Assembly (NCBI RefSeq): GCF_001430825.1
Contig: NZ_CP010535.1
Location: 186,001 to 250,000, forward strand
From: Sediminicola sp. YIK13
GTDB lineage: Bacteria > Bacteroidota > Bacteroidia > Flavobacteriales > Flavobacteriaceae
Reading direction: 5' to 3'
DNA length: 64,000 bases
Shown here: positions 18,538-29,294 of the stretch, in pieces
Layout of the letters: each line of letters begins with the position of its first letter
How positions within the stretch are numbered: position 1 is the first letter of the stretch
The notes under the pieces: generated by a model
Databases searched by the model: none
The model's input: only the letters and a program-made list of their open reading frames with translations
What the model was told of the DNA's origin: nothing
Program-made: the position numbers and the translations under genes

Positions 18538-20127
18538 TTAATCAAATTCCGAAGTGAAATGCAGCTTCACCGAAGGGTATTTCTGTTGTGTCATTTGGAG
18601 TGAAAATTGGGAATCTGCTAAAAATACCAATTGATTTCGTTTGTCCTTGGCCAAAAATTTCTGTTTTACCCTTTTAAATTCCTTGAACTCCTCATTGTTC
18701 TTGTCTTTAGGTTCTACCCAACAGGCTTTGTAGACCGGGAAATTTTCATAGGTACATTTGGCACCGTATTCATGTTCTAAACGGTATTGTATCACTTCAA
18801 ATTGAAGCGCGCCAACGGTTCCTATCACCTTCCTGTTGTTTATTTCTAGAGTAAATAACTGAGCTACCCCTTCGTCCATCAATTGATCGATTCCTTTGTT
18901 AAGCTGTTTTGCTTTCATCGGATCTGCATTGTTGATGTATCTGAAGTGTTCTGGGGAAAAACTGGGGATCCCTTTGTAGTGTAGCTCTTCTCCTTCTGTT
19001 AAGGTATCTCCAATTTTAAAGTTCCCCGTATCGTGAAGCCCCACAATATCTCCTGGATATGAAATATCCACTATTTCCTTCCTTTCGGCAAAGAAGGCAT
19101 TGGGACTGGAAAATTTAAGGTTCTTACCATGTCTTACGTGTAGGTACGGTTTATTTCTTTCAAAAGTTCCGGAAACAATTTTTATAAATGCAAGACGGTC
19201 CCTATGCTTTGGATCCATATTGGCATGGATTTTAAACACAAAACCCGTAAAATCCTTTTCGTTGGCTTTCACCAAGCGTTCCTCGGCCATTTTAGGCCTC
19301 GGTGTTGGCGCAATATCAATAAAACAGTCCAAGAGTTCCCGAACCCCGAAATTATTTAATGCAGAGCCAAAAAACACAGGCTGTTGGGTTCCTTTAAGAT
19401 ATTCTTCCTTGTTAAATGGGGGATACACCCCATGGACCAATTCCAGGTTCTCCCTTAATTCGGTGGCTGCTTTAGAGCCAATTATTTTTTCCAGCTCAGG
19501 GCTGTTCAGATCATCAAATGCAATGGTTTCCTCTATATTTTTTTTGCTTTCACCACTGAATAGGTTAATGTTCTTTTCGTATATGTTATATATTCCTTTA
19601 AAATCATAACCCATCCCTATTGGGAAGCTCAATGGTGAGACTTTAAGGCCTAGTTTTTGTTCCACTTCGTCCAAAAGATCAAAGGCATCCTTTCCCTCCC
19701 TGTCCATCTTGTTAATGAAAACGAGCATAGGAATGTTTCGCATCCTACATACTTCCACTAGTTTTTCGGTTTGCTCCTCAACACCTTTGGCGACGTCAAT
19801 CACTACAATAACGCTGTCTACTGCTGTTAGGGTTCTAAAGGTGTCCTCGGCAAAATCCTTGTGTCCGGGAGTATCGAGGATATTAATTTTCTTGTCTCTA
19901 TAAATAAACGCTAAAACCGAAGTAGCTACAGAAATACCGCGCTGCTTTTCAATTTCCATGAAATCACTGGTGGCTGTTTTTTTAATTTTATTGTTTTTTA
20001 CGGCCCCGGCCTCCTGTATAGCACCTCCGAAAAGCAGTAATTTCTCGGTTAAGGTTGTTTTTCCAGCATCGGGGTGGGAGATGATCCCAAAAGTCCTTCT
20101 CCTCAATATTTCCTTGTCAAAACTCAT
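18538..20127 (-). CDS. prfC: Peptide chain release factor 3
   Basis: 529 residues, the normal RF3 length. GTPase that removes RF1/RF2 from the ribosome after peptide release. Seen: P-loop [15 protein letters not shown] near residue 17, switch I with [13 protein letters not shown]3 DTPGHKDF, G4 NKMDREG, and the RF3-specific C-terminal domain. Distinguished from EF-G by length and by the absence of domain IV. Converges on the rpoC operon; the shared terminator lies 23 bases after its stop. Confidence 0.96.
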   Translation of the reverse strand: MSFDKEILRRRTFGIISHPDAGKTTLTEKLLLFGGAIQEAGAVKNNKIKKTATSDFMEIEKQRGISVATSVLAFIYRDKKINILDTPGHKDFAEDTFRTLTAVDSVIVVIDVAKGVEEQTEKLVEVCRMRNIPMLVFINKMDREGKDAFDLLDEVEQKLGLKVSPLSFPIGMGYDFKGIYNIYEKNINLFSGESKKNIEETIAFDDLNSPELEKIIGSKAATELRENLELVHGVYPPFNKEEYLKGTQQPVFFGSALNNFGVRELLDCFIDIAPTPRPKMAEERLVKANEKDFTGFVFKIHANMDPKHRDRLAFIKIVSGTFERNKPYLHVRHGKNLKFSSPNAFFAERKEIVDISYPGDIVGLHDTGNFKIGDTLTEGEELHYKGIPSFSPEHFRYINNADPMKAKQLNKGIDQLMDEGVAQLFTLEINNRKVIGTVGALQFEVIQYRLEHEYGAKCTYENFPVYKACWVEPKDKNNEEFKEFKRVKQKFLAKDKRNQLVFLADSQFSLQMTQQKYPSVKLHFTSEFD

Positions 20128-20141
20128 GCGTAAAATTTTTG

Positions 20142-20149
20142 CAAAAATA
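20142..20149 (-). promoter_or_regulatory. Possible -7 element of prfC
   Basis: Reads TATTTTTG on the minus strand, an exact TAnnTTTG match, about 15 bases before the prfC ATG. No convincing -33 element at the right distance, so the leader would be very short. Confidence 0.4.
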
Positions 20150-20519
20150 AGTCAAATAAATCGCTTCTGCCGAAGAACGAAAAGGAATTTGTAATTTGGT
20201 GTATATCCTTGATTATTAGCATTTATAATATTTAAGGTGCAATACAAATTTTTAGGAAGGGAAGATTATTTTCGATCAACAGTATTTTTAGACGTCCAAT
20301 GAATTGTAAAGCTCGAACATATGTGGTGTTGAGATAGAGGAAATTTACGCTTTAACGAATATTATTGTCGTAGATGGATATTTGATGGCGATTCTCAAAG
20401 AAACAATTTGTTACTGGAAAATTTAGATTTATCTTGCACTGTATTATAAGAATGCCCTAACTTCTTACAATAGCCAACCTTCCAGCCATGGTGCTTAGTA
20501 AATTAAATTACTGACACGT
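20150..20519. other. Intergenic region before the first surface-protein gene
   Basis: No coding potential seen. The only promoter candidate for the downstream gene is TTTG at 20407-20410, a 19-base spacer and TATCTTGC at 20430-20437, a partial -7 match with correct spacing. That would give a leader of about 80 bases. Confidence 0.4.
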
Positions 20520-23500
20520 ATGGATGACTTTACTTTTTTAAATATAAAGGGGAAAAGAACAAAAACGCTAAGCTTATTAGCGGTTTTTTTGTTATTCTTT
20601 TCTTTTTCTTCGTTTGATAATATTTCGTCAATGGCCATGTCTATCGACACTGATAAAGACGGTGTAGTGGATTCCAAGGATATTGATGATGATGGCGATG
20701 GAATCATTGATGCTAATGAGGATGCCAATTTGGACAAGGATAATAATCCTGCTACCAACCCAACCGACAATGATCATGATGGTATTCCCAATTATTTGGA
20801 CATCGATTCCGATAATGATGGGATCTTGGATAATATTGAAGCCCAGACAACCAGTGGATTTATTGCTCCATGTGGTATAGATTCTGATGGCAATGGATTG
20901 GATGATCACTACGAGCCTTCCCCAGGTGCCTGCGGAGGACTGATACCTATTGATACAGATGAAGATGGTGTGCCAGATTTTTTAGATATCGATTCAGATG
21001 ATGATGGGATTCTTGATAATGTAGAGGCCCAGGATACTGATAGTTTTGTGGCCGTATGCGACAACGATTCTGACGGTAATGGATTAGATGATCATTATGA
21101 AACTACACCGGGAAGCGGCGAGGGGCTTACCCCTGTAGATACCGATATTGATAATGCACCTGATTTTAGGGATATAGATTCTGATGATGATGGTATCCTT
21201 GACAATGTAGAAGGACAAAACACCGATACTTTTATACCAGTTTGTGTAAACGATACAGATGGTAACGGCTTGGACGACCATTATGAATCAACTCCAGGTG
21301 CTGGAGAGGGAGTAACCCCTGAGAACTCCGATAATGATAATAATCCCGATTTCAGGGATATAGACAGTGACAATGACGGTATCCCGGACAACGTGGAAGG
21401 CCAGACTACCTCTGGGTATATTCCGCCGAGTAACCATGATAGTGATGGTGATGGCCTGGATAATGCATATGAAGAAACAGGTAATGAAGGAATTACTCCG
21501 GTTAATACGGATGGAATAGATATGCCTGATTTCAGAGACCTGGATTCGGATAACGATCTGGTTGCAGACAACAATGAAGGGAACGACTTCAATTTTGACG
21601 GGATCCCGGACCAGACCTTCACGGGTGTTGACACAGATGGTGATGGTCTTGACGATGGCTATGAGGGCAGTGATGTGAACGACGGCTTCGATGTGAACGA
21701 TGAGATCGATGATCCTGCGAACGACCTTCCGGACACGGACGGCGATGCCAGTACCGATGGGGACGTGAACTACAGGGACCTGGACGATGACGGTGACAAG
21801 ATTGATACCCCGGACGAGGACGCCGACAACGACGGCGATCCCACCAATGATGATACGGATGTAGACGGTACCCCGGACTACCTTGATCCAGATACCCCTT
21901 TGGATACGGACGGTGACGGTGTTCCTGATGTAACGGACCTTGACGACGACAACGATGGTATCCTGGATACGTTTGAATCCCCGGATGGAGTAGATGTAGA
22001 CAGCGATAACGATGGCTACCCTGATAGGATAGATATAGACAGTGACAATGACGGTATTCCCGATAACGTAGAGGCACAGACCACTTCCGGTTATGTAGCC
22101 CCTAGTGGCTTGGATGACGATAACGATGGCCTGGACAACGCTTATGAAGGGGCAGGAAACGAAGGGTTAACACCAGTGGATACGGACGGCGACGGCAACC
22201 TTGACCACCTCGACCTGGACAGTGACAACGACCTTGTACCTGACAACAACGAGGGGAACGACTTCAATTTTGACGGGATCCCCGACCAGACCTTCACGGG
22301 TGTTGACACAGATGGTGACGGTCTGGACGATGGCTATGAGGGCAGTGACGTGAACGACGGCTTCGATGTGAACGATGAGATCGATGATCCTGCGAACGAC
22401 CTTCCGGACACGGACGGCGATGCCAGTACCGATGGGGACGTGAACTACAGGGACCTGGACGATGATGGTGACAAGATTGATACCCCGGACGAGGACGCCG
22501 ACAACGATGGCGACCCGACCAATGACGATACGGACGGTGACGGTACCCCTGATTACCTTGATCCGACCGATGGGAAGGATACGGACGGTGACGGAGTTCC
22601 TGATGTAACGGACCTTGACGACGACAACGATGGTATCCTGGATACGGTTGAATCCCCCGATGGAGTAGATATAGACAGCGATAACGATGGCTATCCTGAT
22701 AGGATAGATATAGACAGTGACAATGACGGTATCCCGGACAACGTGGAGGCACAGACCACTTCCGGTTATGTGGCCCCCAGCGGTCTGGACGACGACAACG
22801 ATGGCCTGGACAACGCCTATGAGGGCGCGGGCAACGAAGGTCTGATCCCGGTGGATACTGATGGCGACAATATTACCGACCACCTAGACCTGGATTCGGA
22901 TAACGATCTGGTTGCAGACAACAACGAGGGGAACGACTTCAATTTTGACGGGATCCCGGACCAGACCTTCACGGGTGTTGACACAGATGGTGATGGTCTT
23001 GACGATGGCTATGAGGGCAGTGACGTGAACGACGGCTTCGATGTGAACGATGAGATCGATGATCCTGCGAACGACCTTCCGGACACGGACGGCGATGCCA
23101 GTACCGATGGGGACGTGAACTACAGGGACCTGGACGATGATGGTGACAAGATTGATACCCCGGACGAGGACGCCGACAACGATGGCGACCCGACCAATGA
23201 CGATACGGACGGTGACGGTACCCCTGATTACCTTGATCCGACCGATGGGAAGGATACGGACGGTGACGGTGTTCCTGATGTAACGGACCTTGACGATGAC
23301 AACGATGGTATCCTGGATACGGTTGAATCCCCTGATGGAGTAGATATAGACAGCGATAACGATGGCTATCCTGATAGGATAGATATAGACAGTGACAATG
23401 ACGGTATCCCGGACAACGTGGAGGCACAGACCACTTCCGGTTATGTGGCCCCCAGCGGTCTGGACGACGACAACGATGGCCTGGACAACGCCTATGAGGG

Positions 23501-26063
23501 CGCGGGCAACGAAGGTCTGATCCCGGTGGACACCGATGGTGACAACATTACCGACCACCTTGACCTGGACAGTGACAATGACCTTGTGCCGGATAATAAT
23601 GAAGGGAACGACTTCAATTTTGACGGGATCCCCGACCAGACCTTCACGGGTGTTGACACAGATGGTGATGGTCTTGACGATGGCTATGAGGGCAGTGATG
23701 TGAACGACGGCTTCGATGTGAACGACGAGATCGATGATCCGGCGAACGACCTTCCGGACACGGACGGCGATGCCAGTACCGATGGGGACGTGAACTATAG
23801 GGACCTGGACGATGACGGTGACAATATTGATACCCCGGACGAGGACGCCGACAACGATGGCGATCCCACCAATGATGATACGGATGTAGACGGTACCCCG
23901 GACTACCTTGATCCAGATACCCCTTTGGATACGGACGGTGACGGTGTTCCTGATGTAACGGACCTTGACGACGACAACGATGGGATCCTGGATACGGTTG
24001 AATCCCCTGATGGAGTAGATATAGACAGCGATAACGATGGCTATCCTGATAGGATAGATATAGACAGTGACAATGACGGTATTCCCGATAACGTAGAGGC
24101 ACAGACCACTTCCGGTTATCTGACCCCTAGTGGCTTGGATGACGATAACGATGGCCTGGACAACGCTTATGAAGGGGCAGGAAACGAAGGGTTAACACCA
24201 GTGGATACGGACGGCGACGGCACCCTTGATCACCTTGACCTGGACAGTGACAATGACCTTGTGCCTGACAACAACGAGGGGAACGACTTCAATTTTGACG
24301 GGATCCCCGACCAGACCTTCACGGGTGTTGACACAGATGGTGACGGTCTGGACGATGGCTACGAGGGCAGTGATGTGAACGACGGCTTCGATGTGAACGA
24401 CGAGATCGATGATCCGGCGAACGACCTTCCCGATACGGACGGCGATGCTGTGACCGATGGGGACGTGAACTACAGGGACCTTGACGATGATGGTGACAAT
24501 ATTGATACCCCGGACGAGGACGCCGACAACGATGGCGACCCGACCAATGACGATACGGACGGTGACGGTACCCCTGATTACCTTGATCCAGATACCCAAG
24601 TGGACACGGATGGGGACGGAGTAACGGATACAGATGAAAATACAGATGGGACAGATCCAACAGATCCTTGTGATTTTATATTGGCCAGTCAAACAGTAAC
24701 TCCTTCAGATGAATGGATTGCTCTTGATTGTGACGGCGATGGGGTAACCAACGGCGATGAAGTAGCCGATGGCACCGATCCTCTGGATGGTTGTGATTAC
24801 AACCCAGAGAGCATAACTATTGCCCAAAGTGGGGATTACCTGCTGTTGGATTGTGATGGAGATGGGGTGACCAATGGTGATGAATTAATTGATGGCACGG
24901 ATCCATTGGATTCTTGTGATTTTGTTTTGGCAAGTCAAACTGTATTGACATCAGAAGAGTGGGAAACACTCGACTGTGATGGCGACGGAGTTACCAATAG
25001 TGATGAAGTTATAGACGCAACTGATCCTTTAGATCCTTGTGACCTACTTTTAAGTAGTCAGACTTTGGATCCGACAAATGAATGGAATAACCTGGATTGT
25101 GATAGTGATGGAAATCCAAATGGCACCGATCCAAATCCGCTTATGGCAACTGCTGTAGATGATTCAGGAACGACGATGCCAGAAACAGAAGTGATCATAA
25201 ATATTTTGGAGAACGATGATTACCTTCCAAATAATGACTCGAACAACCTAGGGACAACTTCCATAACTAGAATTGGAGGCGATGCCACAGGAACTGTATC
25301 ATTTGATGCAGAAACAGGGGAATTATCCTATATTCCTGATGCTTCAGAAACAGATACCACTGTAACAGTCATTTATGAAGTGTGCAATTCAGATCCTGAT
25401 CCAGATGTTTGTGCCTCAGCAACGGTAACAATTGTTATTGAAGCTGGTGTGATGATCATAGATGCAGTAGATGATAATTATTCTATTGATTTTGTTATCG
25501 GTAGCGAAGGAGGGTTAATAGAGGGAAGCGATGTATTGTTAAATGATACTCTTGATGGAGAACCAGCTGATTTGGATGATGTGACAATTACCTCTACACC
25601 TACTAATGTATTAAGGGTAAATGAAAATGGAACAGTTAGTGTAATAGATGATAAAGTGTCTTCAGGTACGTATACTATTGAATACACCATTTGTGAAAAG
25701 GCTAATCCTGATAATTGTGACACCGCCATCGTAACGGTATCCATAGGTATCTTATCGAGAGGACCTATTGAAGTGAACCAATTGGTGACTCCAAATAGTG
25801 ATGGTAAAAACGACTTTTTATTCATCAGAAATGTTGATCTGGCTCTTAATAACTCTATTAAAATATTCAATAGATGGGGTAAAGCCGTTTATGAGGGCAG
25901 AGGTTATAATAACCAGAATAATGTGTTCGATGGTAAGTCTAAAGTAAGGTCAACCATTGGTGCTGGGGATTACTTACCAGCTGGTGTATATTTTTATATA
26001 TTTGAATATACCTTTGAACAAGAAAATATTTCAGAAAGTGGATACATATATATCAGTCAATAA
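20520..26063 (+). CDS. Giant calcium-binding thrombospondin type-3 repeat protein with T9SS type-B (CHU_C) tail
   Basis: 1847 residues. Basic N terminus and hydrophobic signal segment (about 15-33), then almost continuous TSP3-like acidic repeats (DxDxDG) up to residue about 1375: first irregular units, then four full 225-residue blocks and a part of a fifth. Next come four 41-residue units each with two cysteines, two beta-sandwich-like domains (about 1545-1745), and a C-terminal gliding-motility CHU_C domain (about 1748-1847) with [14 protein letters not shown] and [13 protein letters not shown]. Family knowledge: TSP3 repeats bind Ca2+ and form stiff spacers; the CHU_C tail directs export by the type IX system, usually with a PorP/SprF partner, which is the very next gene (15 bases on). 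A SprB-like surface adhesin is the best guess. Confidence 0.85.
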   Translation: MDDFTFLNIKGKRTKTLSLLAVFLLFFSFSSFDNISSMAMSIDTDKDGVVDSKDIDDDGDGIIDANEDANLDKDNNPATNPTDNDHDGIPNYLDIDSDNDGILDNIEAQTTSGFIAPCGIDSDGNGLDDHYEPSPGACGGLIPIDTDEDGVPDFLDIDSDDDGILDNVEAQDTDSFVAVCDNDSDGNGLDDHYETTPGSGEGLTPVDTDIDNAPDFRDIDSDDDGILDNVEGQNTDTFIPVCVNDTDGNGLDDHYESTPGAGEGVTPENSDNDNNPDFRDIDSDNDGIPDNVEGQTTSGYIPPSNHDSDGDGLDNAYEETGNEGITPVNTDGIDMPDFRDLDSDNDLVADNNEGNDFNFDGIPDQTFTGVDTDGDGLDDGYEGSDVNDGFDVNDEIDDPANDLPDTDGDASTDGDVNYRDLDDDGDKIDTPDEDADNDGDPTNDDTDVDGTPDYLDPDTPLDTDGDGVPDVTDLDDDNDGILDTFESPDGVDVDSDNDGYPDRIDIDSDNDGIPDNVEAQTTSGYVAPSGLDDDNDGLDNAYEGAGNEGLTPVDTDGDGNLDHLDLDSDNDLVPDNNEGNDFNFDGIPDQTFTGVDTDGDGLDDGYEGSDVNDGFDVNDEIDDPANDLPDTDGDASTDGDVNYRDLDDDGDKIDTPDEDADNDGDPTNDDTDGDGTPDYLDPTDGKDTDGDGVPDVTDLDDDNDGILDTVESPDGVDIDSDNDGYPDRIDIDSDNDGIPDNVEAQTTSGYVAPSGLDDDNDGLDNAYEGAGNEGLIPVDTDGDNITDHLDLDSDNDLVADNNEGNDFNFDGIPDQTFTGVDTDGDGLDDGYEGSDVNDGFDVNDEIDDPANDLPDTDGDASTDGDVNYRDLDDDGDKIDTPDEDADNDGDPTNDDTDGDGTPDYLDPTDGKDTDGDGVPDVTDLDDDNDGILDTVESPDGVDIDSDNDGYPDRIDIDSDNDGIPDNVEAQTTSGYVAPSGLDDDNDGLDNAYEGAGNEGLIPVDTDGDNITDHLDLDSDNDLVPDNNEGNDFNFDGIPDQTFTGVDTDGDGLDDGYEGSDVNDGFDVNDEIDDPANDLPDTDGDASTDGDVNYRDLDDDGDNIDTPDEDADNDGDPTNDDTDVDGTPDYLDPDTPLDTDGDGVPDVTDLDDDNDGILDTVESPDGVDIDSDNDGYPDRIDIDSDNDGIPDNVEAQTTSGYLTPSGLDDDNDGLDNAYEGAGNEGLTPVDTDGDGTLDHLDLDSDNDLVPDNNEGNDFNFDGIPDQTFTGVDTDGDGLDDGYEGSDVNDGFDVNDEIDDPANDLPDTDGDAVTDGDVNYRDLDDDGDNIDTPDEDADNDGDPTNDDTDGDGTPDYLDPDTQVDTDGDGVTDTDENTDGTDPTDPCDFILASQTVTPSDEWIALDCDGDGVTNGDEVADGTDPLDGCDYNPESITIAQSGDYLLLDCDGDGVTNGDELIDGTDPLDSCDFVLASQTVLTSEEWETLDCDGDGVTNSDEVIDATDPLDPCDLLLSSQTLDPTNEWNNLDCDSDGNPNGTDPNPLMATAVDDSGTTMPETEVIINILENDDYLPNNDSNNLGTTSITRIGGDATGTVSFDAETGELSYIPDASETDTTVTVIYEVCNSDPDPDVCASATVTIVIEAGVMIIDAVDDNYSIDFVIGSEGGLIEGSDVLLNDTLDGEPADLDDVTITSTPTNVLRVNENGTVSVIDDKVSSGTYTIEYTICEKANPDNCDTAIVTVSIGILSRGPIEVNQLVTPNSDGKNDFLFIRNVDLALNNSIKIFNRWGKAVYEGRGYNNQNNVFDGKSKVRSTIGAGDYLPAGVYFYIFEYTFEQENISESGYIYISQ
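21537..24600 (+). repeat. 675-bp tandem repeat array (four full units and a partial fifth)
   Basis: Unit starts at 21537, 22212, 22887, 23562 and 24237, each 675 bp (225 codons), in frame. All units share the segment from [20 protein letters not shown] through YLDP. Units 1 and 4 carry [16 protein letters not shown] and GLTPVDTDG; units 2 and 3 carry [16 protein letters not shown] and [14 protein letters not shown], so the order is A-B-B-A. The fifth unit stops after about 360 bp. Confidence 0.92.
24654..25130 (+). repeat. 123-bp repeat encoding cysteine-paired calcium-binding units
   Basis: Starts at 24654, 24777, 24900 and 25023 (the last one shortened). Each 41-residue unit has Cys at positions 6 and 26 and the pattern DP-x-D-x-CD...[10 protein letters not shown]. 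The two Cys per unit invite a disulfide that fixes each calcium loop. Confidence 0.85.
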
Positions 26064-26078
26064 TACATCTAATAGGAT

Positions 26079-27032
26079 ATGATCAAGAACAAAAAGTATT
26101 TTATACCATTAGTGCTATTATTTGCCATAGTTGAGGTCATACATGGGCAGCAAGATGCTCAATACACCCAATATATGTTCAACACGCTTAGTGTAAACCC
26201 TGCATATGCCGGGTCACGTGGACAATTGAGTATTGCGGGATTATATAGGTCCCAATGGGTAGGTTTGGAGGGTTCTCCAACCACACAAACCCTGAACATA
26301 CATGCCCCTATCCAAAACAGTAGGGTTGGCTATGGCTTCTCTATAGTCAATGATGAGATTGGTGATGGCGTTGTACAAGAAACATATTTTGATGCTGTGG
26401 TGTCATATACCATAGAAGTTGCACGCGATGCCAAGTTATCATTCGGATTAAAAGCCGGAGGAAACTTGCTGAACCTGGATTTTAATGGGTTGCGTAATTT
26501 CGATGCCGAAGCAACGGACGGGGATAATATTGATAATAAGTTTTCACCCAACTTTGGATTTGGGGCATACTATCATACCAACGTGTTCTATCTTGGACTT
26601 TCAGCACCCAATGTTCTGGAAACAAAACATTTTGACAATTCCAATAACGACGCCAATAGCACCAATTTCCTCTCCAAAGAAAGGATTAATTTTTATTTGA
26701 TAACGGGTTATGTATTTGATGTAAATCCTGTACTAAAATTTAAACCGGCTTTATTGACCAAAGTAGTTAACGGTGCACCCTTACAGGTGGACCTCTCTGC
26801 TAATTTTATGTTCAATGAGAAATTTACTTTTGGAGCTGCCTATCGTTGGGATGCTGCAGTAAGTGCCCTGGCAGGTTTTCAAATAACAGATCAGTTTATG
26901 GTAGGGTTGGCCTATGATCGGGAAACAACCGATCTGGGGGGAACCCAATTTAACGACGGGTCTTTTGAGGTGTTTTTAAGATTTGAATTGGTGAAATCCT
27001 ACAGACGTTTGGTTTCTCCTCGTTTCTTCTAA
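26079..27032 (+). CDS. PorP/SprF family type IX secretion membrane protein (copy 1)
   Basis: 317 residues with a signal peptide ending before QQDAQYTQYMFNTLSVNP, the family's hallmark start, then GSRGQLSIAGLYRSQWVGLEGSPTTQTLNIHAP and a beta-barrel pattern with C-terminal SFEVFLRFEL. Outer-membrane barrel. In gliding flavobacteria SprF is needed for export of the neighbouring adhesin SprB, and PorP-like proteins act with type-B CHU_C cargo; here it lies 15 bases behind such a cargo gene. Paralogue of the protein encoded at 51481-52443. Confidence 0.88.
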   Translation: MIKNKKYFIPLVLLFAIVEVIHGQQDAQYTQYMFNTLSVNPAYAGSRGQLSIAGLYRSQWVGLEGSPTTQTLNIHAPIQNSRVGYGFSIVNDEIGDGVVQETYFDAVVSYTIEVARDAKLSFGLKAGGNLLNLDFNGLRNFDAEATDGDNIDNKFSPNFGFGAYYHTNVFYLGLSAPNVLETKHFDNSNNDANSTNFLSKERINFYLITGYVFDVNPVLKFKPALLTKVVNGAPLQVDLSANFMFNEKFTFGAAYRWDAAVSALAGFQITDQFMVGLAYDRETTDLGGTQFNDGSFEVFLRFELVKSYRRLVSPRFF

Positions 27033-27042
27033 AAATTAAAAA

Positions 27043-28980
27043 ATGATAAAAAGAATACTTTTAGTAATTGTCTTTACTTTTATAGGGTCAGGGTCATTGG
27101 TTGCGCAGGAGCGACTCATTGAGAAGGCGAACCAAAAGTATGAAGAATACTCTTTTAGTCCGGCTATTGACATCTATAAAAAAGTTTTGGAGAAGGGATT
27201 TGTGACCCCGGACATGCTAAAGAAATTAGGAAATGCTTATTATTTTAAGGCAGAATATGCAGAAGCCGCCAAAGTATACAAAAGGCTGGTAGACGAGTAT
27301 CCAACAAATCTGGCGCCAGAATATTATTTCCGGTATGCACAAGTACTAAAATCATTAGGCAATTACTCAGAATCGGACGCTGTAATGTCGAAATTTACAC
27401 AAATGACATCTGGTGATGAAAGGGGCATGGCCTATAGAAGTGAACGAAATTACCTAGAAGAAATAAAGGCCAACTCCGGCAGATACGAATTGAAAACCTT
27501 TGCCTATAATTCCCCTTATGGTGATTTTGCGCCTTCTTTTTACAAGCAAGGACTGATTTTTTCATCAGACAGGGACACGGGTAATTTGGCCAGGTACAGG
27601 CATACTTGGACTTCTAAGGACTTTTTGGATCTTTATAAGGTAAATGTTGATAGTGTTTCCAATAATTTAGTGTTTAAATTAGGTGAAAACATCAATACCA
27701 GACTTCATGAGTCTACCTCAGCTACAACCAAAAATGGAGAGGTAATCTATTTCACTAGAAATAACCTTTTGGACACCAAAAGTGAGAAGGGGAAGAAGGG
27801 AATCATAAGGTTAAAAATTTATCGGGCAAAATTGGTCAATGGTATTTGGTCGGAGGTAGAGGAGCTTCCTTTTAATAGCGATTCCTATTCTGTGGCACAT
27901 CCCGCGTTAAGTCCAGATGATAGGACATTGTATTTTGCTTCCGATATGCCTGGATCCCTAGGGGAATCGGATTTATTCAAAGTAACCATCAATCAAGATG
28001 GTACGTTTAGCTCCCCTGAAAATTTAGGAAATAAAATAAATACAGAAGCTAGGGAAACCTTTCCTTTTGTGAGCGATAAAGAGATTTTGTACTTCTCGTC
28101 AGATGGACATCCAGGATTAGGGGGATTAGACATATTTGCCACGAAAATTGCTTTTGGTGATCTTTCTGGAAAAATTGCCAATGTAGGGGAGCCAGTGAAC
28201 AGCAATCTGGATGATTTTACGTACATATTTAACGAAGAAACAAGAGAAGGTTATTTTGCATCCAACCGTGCAGGTGGGATGGGAGAAGATGATATATATG
28301 CCTTTAAGGAAATTGAACCCTTGGTGTTGGAATGTATACAACAGATCACTGGAACGGTAAGGGATAAAATATCCAATGAGGTATTGGTTGGCGCTACGGT
28401 AATGGTCATCAATGAGGATAATGTGGAAATTTCCAATACGATTACAAATTCTAATGGGGACTATAGTCTGACCGTGGATTGTAACCAAGGAAATTTTGTG
28501 AGGGCCTCAACGGAAGGATATACCCCTGCTGAAGAATATTTAGGAGTTTCAGATGGAAAACCTAAGATTATTGATTTCTATCTGGAGCGAGAAACTATCA
28601 CCGCTGGTTTTGGGGATGATTTGGCAAAATTACTTCAATTGAGTACCATTTATTTCGACTTGAACAAATACAATATCCGCAAGGATGCAGAGATTGAGAT
28701 TCAAAAAGTGGTTGCCGCCATGGAAAAGTATCCAAGTTTAAAGATCCAGGTGAATTCACATACGGATAGTCGGGGACCGGATGCCTATAACCTATGGCTA
28801 TCCCAAAGAAGGGCAGAAGCCACGGTAAACTATATGGTTTCCCAAGGTATCTCCAAGGATAGGCTTAACGGGGAAGGCTATGGGGAAACCAGATTGGTAA
28901 ACAGTTGTGGCAATGGTGTAAAATGTTCTTCTGAAGAACACCAGTTAAACCGTAGATCAGAATTTATTATATTGGAATAA
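27043..28980 (+). CDS. OmpA family protein with TPR, PD40 and carboxypeptidase-regulatory-like domains (PorE-like layout)
   Basis: 645 residues. Signal peptide (to SLVAQ), an N-terminal tetratricopeptide-like part (about 25-150), WD40-like PD40 beta-propeller repeats with HPALSPDDRTLYFASDMPG, a carboxypeptidase-regulatory-like beta domain (TGTVRDKISNEVLVGATV), and a C-terminal OmpA peptidoglycan-binding domain (534-645; YFDLNKYNIR, NSHTDSRG, LSQRRAEATVNYM). This domain order is that of PorE-type proteins, which link the type IX machinery to peptidoglycan. Third gene of the cluster, 10 bases after PorP/SprF; a terminator follows. Confidence 0.85.
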   Translation: MIKRILLVIVFTFIGSGSLVAQERLIEKANQKYEEYSFSPAIDIYKKVLEKGFVTPDMLKKLGNAYYFKAEYAEAAKVYKRLVDEYPTNLAPEYYFRYAQVLKSLGNYSESDAVMSKFTQMTSGDERGMAYRSERNYLEEIKANSGRYELKTFAYNSPYGDFAPSFYKQGLIFSSDRDTGNLARYRHTWTSKDFLDLYKVNVDSVSNNLVFKLGENINTRLHESTSATTKNGEVIYFTRNNLLDTKSEKGKKGIIRLKIYRAKLVNGIWSEVEELPFNSDSYSVAHPALSPDDRTLYFASDMPGSLGESDLFKVTINQDGTFSSPENLGNKINTEARETFPFVSDKEILYFSSDGHPGLGGLDIFATKIAFGDLSGKIANVGEPVNSNLDDFTYIFNEETREGYFASNRAGGMGEDDIYAFKEIEPLVLECIQQITGTVRDKISNEVLVGATVMVINEDNVEISNTITNSNGDYSLTVDCNQGNFVRASTEGYTPAEEYLGVSDGKPKIIDFYLERETITAGFGDDLAKLLQLSTIYFDLNKYNIRKDAEIEIQKVVAAMEKYPSLKIQVNSHTDSRGPDAYNLWLSQRRAEATVNYMVSQGISKDRLNGEGYGETRLVNSCGNGVKCSSEEHQLNRRSEFIILE

Positions 28981-29000
28981 TTTATAAATTTTAAAATACT

Positions 29001-29033
29001 AAAAAAGCAGCTGCGGAAGTAGCTGCTTTTTTT
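29001..29033 (+). terminator. Intrinsic terminator of surface cluster A
   Basis: Stem AAAAAAGCAGCT/AGCTGCTTTTTT with an 8-base loop, continuing in T. Twenty bases after the OmpA-family gene. Confidence 0.9.
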
Positions 29034-29180
29034 ATTGTCAATTTCTAGGTTGCGGTTAGAGGATATTTAATACCATTCAAATTTCAATTGCGAGGTAAGG
29101 AATGAAAGAAAAGCAGATTCATCAAATAGACGTGAAAATGCTGATATTAACATCATTTTAACGTGTTTCACAACATTATT

Positions 29181-29210
29181 TTTGACTTTCCTTTCTTGTG
29201 TATTAGATTG
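29181..29210 (+). promoter_or_regulatory. Possible promoter of the 558-residue secreted protein gene
   Basis: TTTG at 29181-29184, a 19-base spacer, and TAGATTG at 29204-29210, close to the TAnnTTTG consensus. A 14-bp perfect palindrome follows at once. The rest of 29034-29294 shows no coding potential. Confidence 0.45.
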
Positions 29211-29212
29211 CC

Positions 29213-29226
29213 AACTTTATAAAGTT
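29213..29226. promoter_or_regulatory. Perfect 14-bp palindrome at the presumed transcription start
   Basis: AACTTTATAAAGTT, perfectly self-complementary, starts three bases after the presumed -7 element and spans the expected start site. It could be an operator for a dimeric regulator; nothing else supports that. Confidence 0.35.
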
Positions 29227-29294
29227 AATACCATCTATTGAGTTTTTATATGTAGTGGTAATGATTTTTCAAATTAAAGCACAACGAAGGCATT

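Noticed and set aside
21619-24692. Long, periodically repeated antisense reading frames (152-238 codons) in the TSP3 gene
   Set aside because: They recur every 675 bp exactly with the sense repeats, have extreme His/Arg or Val/Ile composition, and come from the Asp/Gly-rich codons of the real gene read backwards.
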